From NCBI GenBank assembly GCA_035447925.1, contig DAOTHY010000048.1:1-17945 (forward strand): a stretch of DNA of 17,945 nucleotides, in the 5' to 3' direction. This document shows, one piece after another, positions 15,301 to 17,945 of this stretch. How positions within the stretch are numbered: the stretch's first letter is position 1; the number at the start of each line of letters is the position of its first letter. The position numbers and the translations under genes are program-made. The notes below the pieces were generated by a model. The model was not told the origin of the DNA and made no database searches. It saw only the letters and a program-made list of their open reading frames with translations. This DNA comes from JASUTC01 sp035447925 (lineage in GTDB: Bacteria > Thermotogota > Thermotogae > MWEM01).

Positions 15301-16311
15301 GAACAGTATTTTACCCGGAAGACCGATGACGTTACAAAACAAATCAGCATGCCCAGCGTTCCCGGAACCTATTGGGTCTGGATCATTGCCCGAGACCGAG
15401 GCGCCCAGGACAGCTGGCTGTTTGATTATGAAAACAGCCGGGTGAACATCGACCCGTTGACGGGTGAGCCAGAAATATACGAACAGGATGTGCTTTACAA
15501 CCAGAACAATTTCTTCACGGTCAATCCCAACCTTGAAGATGTAGAAATCTACTATGAGAACTCTGAAAGTGAATCCGACGCCTCAATGGCGATCTTACTC
15601 AGAGTGAGGGTACAACCTCACAGCATGGATATCCAGCGTCTGGACATTCACGAGCCTGATCTTATAGGATTTCCTTCAACAGATGATTACGGGGATGTGT
15701 GGTATGCGCATTCCTACAACGTGCTTCAGTTGGATGAAGAGACCAAAGTCAATGAATTCGATGAAGGTGAGAGCAGAGGGAATTTGCCAAGAGAACTGTA
15801 TCCGGTTTATATACAGCATTTTGAGGATAGGGATGCGGGCAATAAATTCGGATTAACGCCTTCAGGGGCAATTATGTTTGACAATCTTTGGGGAGCGGTT
15901 GAAGATCAGGAATACGGGAATTATACCCATCTAAATGACCCGTCGATTGAAGCCATTCCGGTAGTGGGGGGCAATCAGCCCACCATATTCCGCATAAAAA
16001 CACATGAGGATATCGAGAAAGTACAACTCGAATTAATTGATCAGCAAGCCTGGACCGTATCGGAGTATTGTTCGATGGTGCCAACTATTCTCGCTTCCAC
16101 AACGATAGTAAAAGATTATAGCTGTGAAGGAAAAGGAATGAGCGGATATTGGGAATGGCCTGTTCAGTTGTCAGCATTCTTTGATGGTTCAAATCAACCT
16201 GCGGCCATTGTTGTAAAAGCATCTGGAACATTTGGAGAATTCTACCAACAATGGCAATGGCCAATATGGGTGGATGTCGCAAATCCTGAGATTTCCTCAA
16301 TACAGCCCTGA
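12316..16311 (+). CDS. Large surface lipoprotein A with InlB-like repeat
   Basis: 1331 residues from ATG 12316 with TTGGAGG about 8 nt upstream. The lipoprotein signal peptide MKRYRMLSVLVILTLFLMVF ends in lipobox FSSC, so Cys24 is the predicted lipid anchor. Residues about 33-215 form a module shared with the next gene (motifs RPEYSQFNEGIYF at 124-136, FYQLE at 144-148, KGGQARFCLYADYP at 178-191). Residues about 226-298 match a divergent InlB B-type repeat (YEEGQTVTIAATP..FRFVNWT..., YTMPDENVTLAANF). The remaining 1000 residues are beta-rich with several Ig- or cadherin-like stretches (for example GAMDPDGDLANFYFALF and PIVADNTSPEINITYGSANE); no catalytic motif is visible. It should sit on the outer face of the membrane and bind or display something. 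The ligand is unknown. Confidence 0.88.
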   Translation: MKRYRMLSVLVILTLFLMVFFSSCIQTQNEPEAKLSVEMIDRSISELFGLTVCSLEIHVEGIAETLEITTDVHQESIPISGRQRITVSDFLTDIQSNTIKIQLIDDKQEVIAEQSLPLSANAKRPEYSQFNEGIYFVQTELVRFYQLEYLSQLRFTERVELYYQTQDETITTYAMLLKGGQARFCLYADYPVDTDDPVVDEFPHERVFDHENGWYLNPKEEGIHYYRLETASIPETAGETAGDGFYEEGQTVTIAATPAHNFRFVNWTKDDLIISIQAHDIYTMPDENVTLAANFEEQKPPTLIEPSFSNMWNQILPPTFTVTTGAMDPDGDLANFYFALFADDEMICEIELLSIQGISQFRETREVEVDLEGVMERSVRYFVFARDKEGNTATMDCQGLMVTRRGVGLIIGDCHLGTDESVDLAESLGNFSPDSTFEEIPEETATVYDLPFGITTLLFEIFPEEAVSPTKAELYLYTNLEDVFNRGAQFKRGESESMTLLERGSYQTAIEFANLTPEQSIWLALYIQGATNPWFVWKISALEHSTTPQVTVVTEGMTQGFKEGDPLQFEVNLKDEMLISLDDLTIAFTDQDGTIYLEEFIHHLNQHLWQEAESTPKWFMDDSWRFAIRYHAKVTFENFPEAYEDIRKRDMEPDPDPKTVYAISEPLVTYDGTDPDHIWHRYNGETGEKINWDLPGWLSNDLLYYFGVLDSHIASLIRPEYITDIANMTVQLYPEIVVVEKESNNQVLFVADAALGAANALLAERVSESDTYQVIFKAQNAKGDIGESESFSFPIVADNTSPEINITYGSANESKYFADRRPEDLVSKDTRDNIAPPMFFVDSISLYSGESFTVKAVDHHALYDFAVFFTSDEADQSPENWRTNLPAIMNPTLETANLPMGYDFLYKAEDEFYTGQTDANKNKEDKPTMTLNEILINEPDPVIAKALYTQIYAKTLPGNIYGNFSIDNRFEIYENYTWSGVRNVRETALINVEKQEQYFTRKTDDVTKQISMPSVPGTYWVWIIARDRGAQDSWLFDYENSRVNIDPLTGEPEIYEQDVLYNQNNFFTVNPNLEDVEIYYENSESESDASMAILLRVRVQPHSMDIQRLDIHEPDLIGFPSTDDYGDVWYAHSYNVLQLDEETKVNEFDEGESRGNLPRELYPVYIQHFEDRDAGNKFGLTPSGAIMFDNLWGAVEDQEYGNYTHLNDPSIEAIPVVGGNQPTIFRIKTHEDIEKVQLELIDQQAWTVSEYCSMVPTILASTTIVKDYSCEGKGMSGYWEWPVQLSAFFDGSNQPAAIVVKASGTFGEFYQQWQWPIWVDVANPEISSIQP

Positions 16312-16386
16312 GAAATATGAGAATTTTAATGAATGATGCTATAAGCGCATGACAAAAAAGATATAATAGGATAAGCAGCTCACGGG

Positions 16387-16395
16387 TGGTATAAT
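16387..16395 (+). promoter_or_regulatory. Candidate extended -10 promoter upstream of lipoprotein B
   Basis: TGGTATAAT is a perfect extended -10 element. The -35 position reads TAGGAT, which is poor. Transcription would begin near 16402 and meet the hairpin at 16537-16573, producing an RNA of about 170 nt or, on readthrough, the lipoprotein B mRNA. Confidence 0.45.
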
Positions 16396-16536
16396 ACAAA
16401 ATGAAAACCCACAAAAAAACGAGTTGATACTTTTGAAAGAATCATCTGCGTTCGATTATTTGGCTAATAAGTTTTTATTGTTCGACTTGCTGTTCAGCGT
16501 TATCCGAGAACCCTTTAATAAGTGTAATCATTTTTC

Positions 16537-16573
16537 AATGCACCTTTGTTGCCAAACATGAGGTGCATTTTTT
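16537..16573 (+). terminator. Intrinsic terminator between the lipoprotein genes
   Basis: AATGCACCT (16537-16545) pairs perfectly with AGGTGCATT (16561-16569) around a 15-nt loop that can itself pair TTTG/CAAA, and runs into TTTTTT (16568-16573). It may end the lipoprotein A transcript after a 226-nt 3' UTR, or act as an attenuator ahead of lipoprotein B. Confidence 0.85.
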
Positions 16574-16642
16574 ACTTTCATACCAAAAAAACTTGAGAAA
16601 TCAGTCTTTTATCGTTTGAGATGAAAAAAAGGAGGAAAGAAA

Positions 16643-17945
16643 ATGAAAAAAACAAAGTCTTTAAGAACGGCTCTTTTGTCCATATCTCTACTCGTCTTTT
16701 TGTTGATTGGGTGCATGGATAATCAAAAACAACAGGTGATAATCCAAGTTGAAACATCCGAAATAATGAGTTGCGAGATTTTGAATCTGAAAGCCTTTCA
16801 GTTCGATATTCTCATTGAAGGACAAGCAGAAGAGATTGAACTCATTGCCCAAGCAAACAGACAAACCATCGCTTTGTCAGGAAAAAAGAAGATAACTGTA
16901 AGCCCTTTTTTTGCAGATATGACCGTTAGCGAGATCGTGATTCGGCTAATCGACCAAAATCGGGAGATAATAGCTTCAAAAACCATCGCATTGCCCGTTA
17001 ATGATAATAGACCGGAATACTCTCAATTAAACGAAGGACTCTATTTTGATGAAGAGGGGGTAGTAAGCTTTTATCAACTGGAATTCATTCCAACTTTGAC
17101 ACTGGCTCAAAGGATTGAACTGTATTTTAAAACAAAGAACGCCGCCATCATTACTTACGCAGCGCTTATGAAAGGCGGTGTGGTGAGATTTTGCTTGTAT
17201 CAGGATTATCCTTTAGATTTTGAAGACCCAACAATGGCGGACTTCCCGGCTGAATATGCTTACAATGTCGAAAATGATACTTTTGTCGATCCCGAGACCG
17301 GTGAAGCGGTATTTGTAGAGAAAGTGTATTTCGTTGTAACCAACTGGAATGCAGGCCCCGGAGTTGAAGGGGCGAAAGTTGACGTATACGAAAGCGGAAC
17401 TCAAATACTCATCGGGACAGCCGAAACGAACGCATTCGGAGCTGCGGAAGTACCGGTGGTACGGAACGTAGAAAAAATGGATGTCAAAGTCACCAAACAA
17501 GGCCACGCCAGAAGTCTGGTTCAGGGATTAAAACCCGAAGCGGCCAACAACATTCCCTTCGGCATTCTGCTAATGACCGCTCAGCTGAACGCAGATCCCA
17601 CAACCGAGACGGATCCGATTGTAGCGGTAAGCCTGTTTGAAATCGAAGCCGCCGGCAATGCTTCAAGAGATGCGACACCCATCAACATGGCTGATCCCAT
17701 CACCGGACCCTTTACCGCAAAAGTGGAAGTCACAGCGGACAACCATGTCAACTCCATCTACGAACCATTAATCGACAGAATAGCTGGAGCAGGACTTGTC
17801 ACGACCGACCGATTATATGCTGGTGAAGTGACGGAAGCTGAATTCGACATTTCACCAACCGGACATGATGGTGAAGTCGCCCTCTACACAACCGTTTATG
17901 ACAAAAACAACAACCGGGTTCTGAAAGTGGATTATCTGACCATCG
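16643..17945 (+). CDS. Surface lipoprotein B, paralogue of A, 3' end cut by window edge
   Basis: 434 codons are open to the right edge; I translated it throughout without a stop. It starts at ATG 16643 with AAGGAGG 7-8 nt upstream. The signal peptide ends in lipobox LIGC with lipid Cys24, the same position as in lipoprotein A. Residues about 31-205 align with lipoprotein A through RPEYSQLNEGLYF (123-135), FYQLE (143-147) and KGGVVRFCLYQDYP (177-190). After about residue 222 similarity ends. A carboxypeptidase-regulatory-like or Ig-like beta domain follows (about 225-300: VYFVVTNWNAGPGVEGAKVD..., TAETNAFGAAEVPVVRN), then a region of unknown fold (FTAKVEVTADNHVNSIYEP...). No InlB-like repeat is seen here. 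The role of the shared module is unknown; binding or anchoring at the cell surface is an inference. Confidence 0.9.
   Translation, partial: MKKTKSLRTALLSISLLVFLLIGCMDNQKQQVIIQVETSEIMSCEILNLKAFQFDILIEGQAEEIELIAQANRQTIALSGKKKITVSPFFADMTVSEIVIRLIDQNREIIASKTIALPVNDNRPEYSQLNEGLYFDEEGVVSFYQLEFIPTLTLAQRIELYFKTKNAAIITYAALMKGGVVRFCLYQDYPLDFEDPTMADFPAEYAYNVENDTFVDPETGEAVFVEKVYFVVTNWNAGPGVEGAKVDVYESGTQILIGTAETNAFGAAEVPVVRNVEKMDVKVTKQGHARSLVQGLKPEAANNIPFGILLMTAQLNADPTTETDPIVAVSLFEIEAAGNASRDATPINMADPITGPFTAKVEVTADNHVNSIYEPLIDRIAGAGLVTTDRLYAGEVTEAEFDISPTGHDGEVALYTTVYDKNNNRVLKVDYLTI

Larger units (their letters stand above)
16312..16642. other. Spacer between lipoprotein genes, possible leader RNA
   Basis: A 331-bp gap. 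It contains TATAAT at 16362-16367, an extended -10 TGGTATAAT (TATAAT 16390-16395), a hairpin terminator at 16537-16573, and then 69 bp ending in the GGAGG site of the second gene. A 63-codon open stretch (16370-16561) has no credible start codon or ribosome binding site and runs into the terminator. No convincing promoter was found between the terminator and the second gene. Confidence 0.45.

Noticed and set aside
16085..16414. Minus-strand 109-codon frame over the end of lipoprotein A
   Set aside because: It overlaps a well-supported gene, lacks a ribosome binding site, and its product has no recognisable feature.
16370..16561. 63-codon open stretch between the lipoprotein genes
   Set aside because: No ATG near its beginning, no ribosome binding site, and it runs through the terminator hairpin.

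Overview
The window looks like chromosomal DNA of a low-to-moderate GC, Bacillota (clostridia-like) bacterium. This is an inference from four things: GGAGG-type ribosome binding sites before nearly every gene, clear sigma-A promoters (several with extended -10 TGnTATAAT), a long SRP RNA carrying the Alu domain typical of Bacillota, and two lipoproteins with standard Gram-positive-style lipoboxes. No CRISPR array, intact transposase, phage gene or replication origin was seen.

Layout. Positions 1-3793 (minus) hold a two-gene sensory operon: a CheB-CheR-coiled-coil-PAS fusion, then a PAS protein that runs off the left edge. Positions 4099-6201 (minus) hold a secreted serpin followed at once by a P-loop NTPase/kinase. 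A Pr6Pr-like membrane protein (6353-7003, plus) is divergent from the serpin. Positions 7007-9644 (minus) form a probable operon: SHOCT-DUF4190 membrane protein, Lgt-like membrane protein, an unrecognised 55-codon frame, and a PPP-type metallophosphatase; the small frame overlaps the phosphatase start by ATGA. A gene-poor stretch with a promoter and several dyads follows (9645-10073). Next come an unrecognised 347-residue protein (10074-11117, minus) and a minus-strand RNA cluster: SRP RNA, tRNA-Ala(CGC), tRNA-Leu(CAA), each transcription unit with readable promoter and/or terminator signals. A non-coding stretch (11783-12123) may contain a decayed insertion-sequence end.

From 12124 everything reads plus. 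A near-consensus promoter with an 18-bp dyad over its predicted start site drives a 1331-residue lipoprotein. After a 331-bp spacer containing an extended -10 site and a strong hairpin terminator, a second lipoprotein gene starts at 16643 and runs off the right edge. The two lipoproteins share a roughly 190-residue N-terminal module (lipid cysteine at position 24 in both, shared RPEYSQ.NEG and KGG..RFCLY motifs), then diverge completely. This tandem pair, a common surface-anchored head with exchangeable tails, is the most interesting element here. The remaining genes are mostly recognisable families with some deviations: Lgt-like motif loss, a possible AUU start, and a serpin with a lengthened reactive loop.
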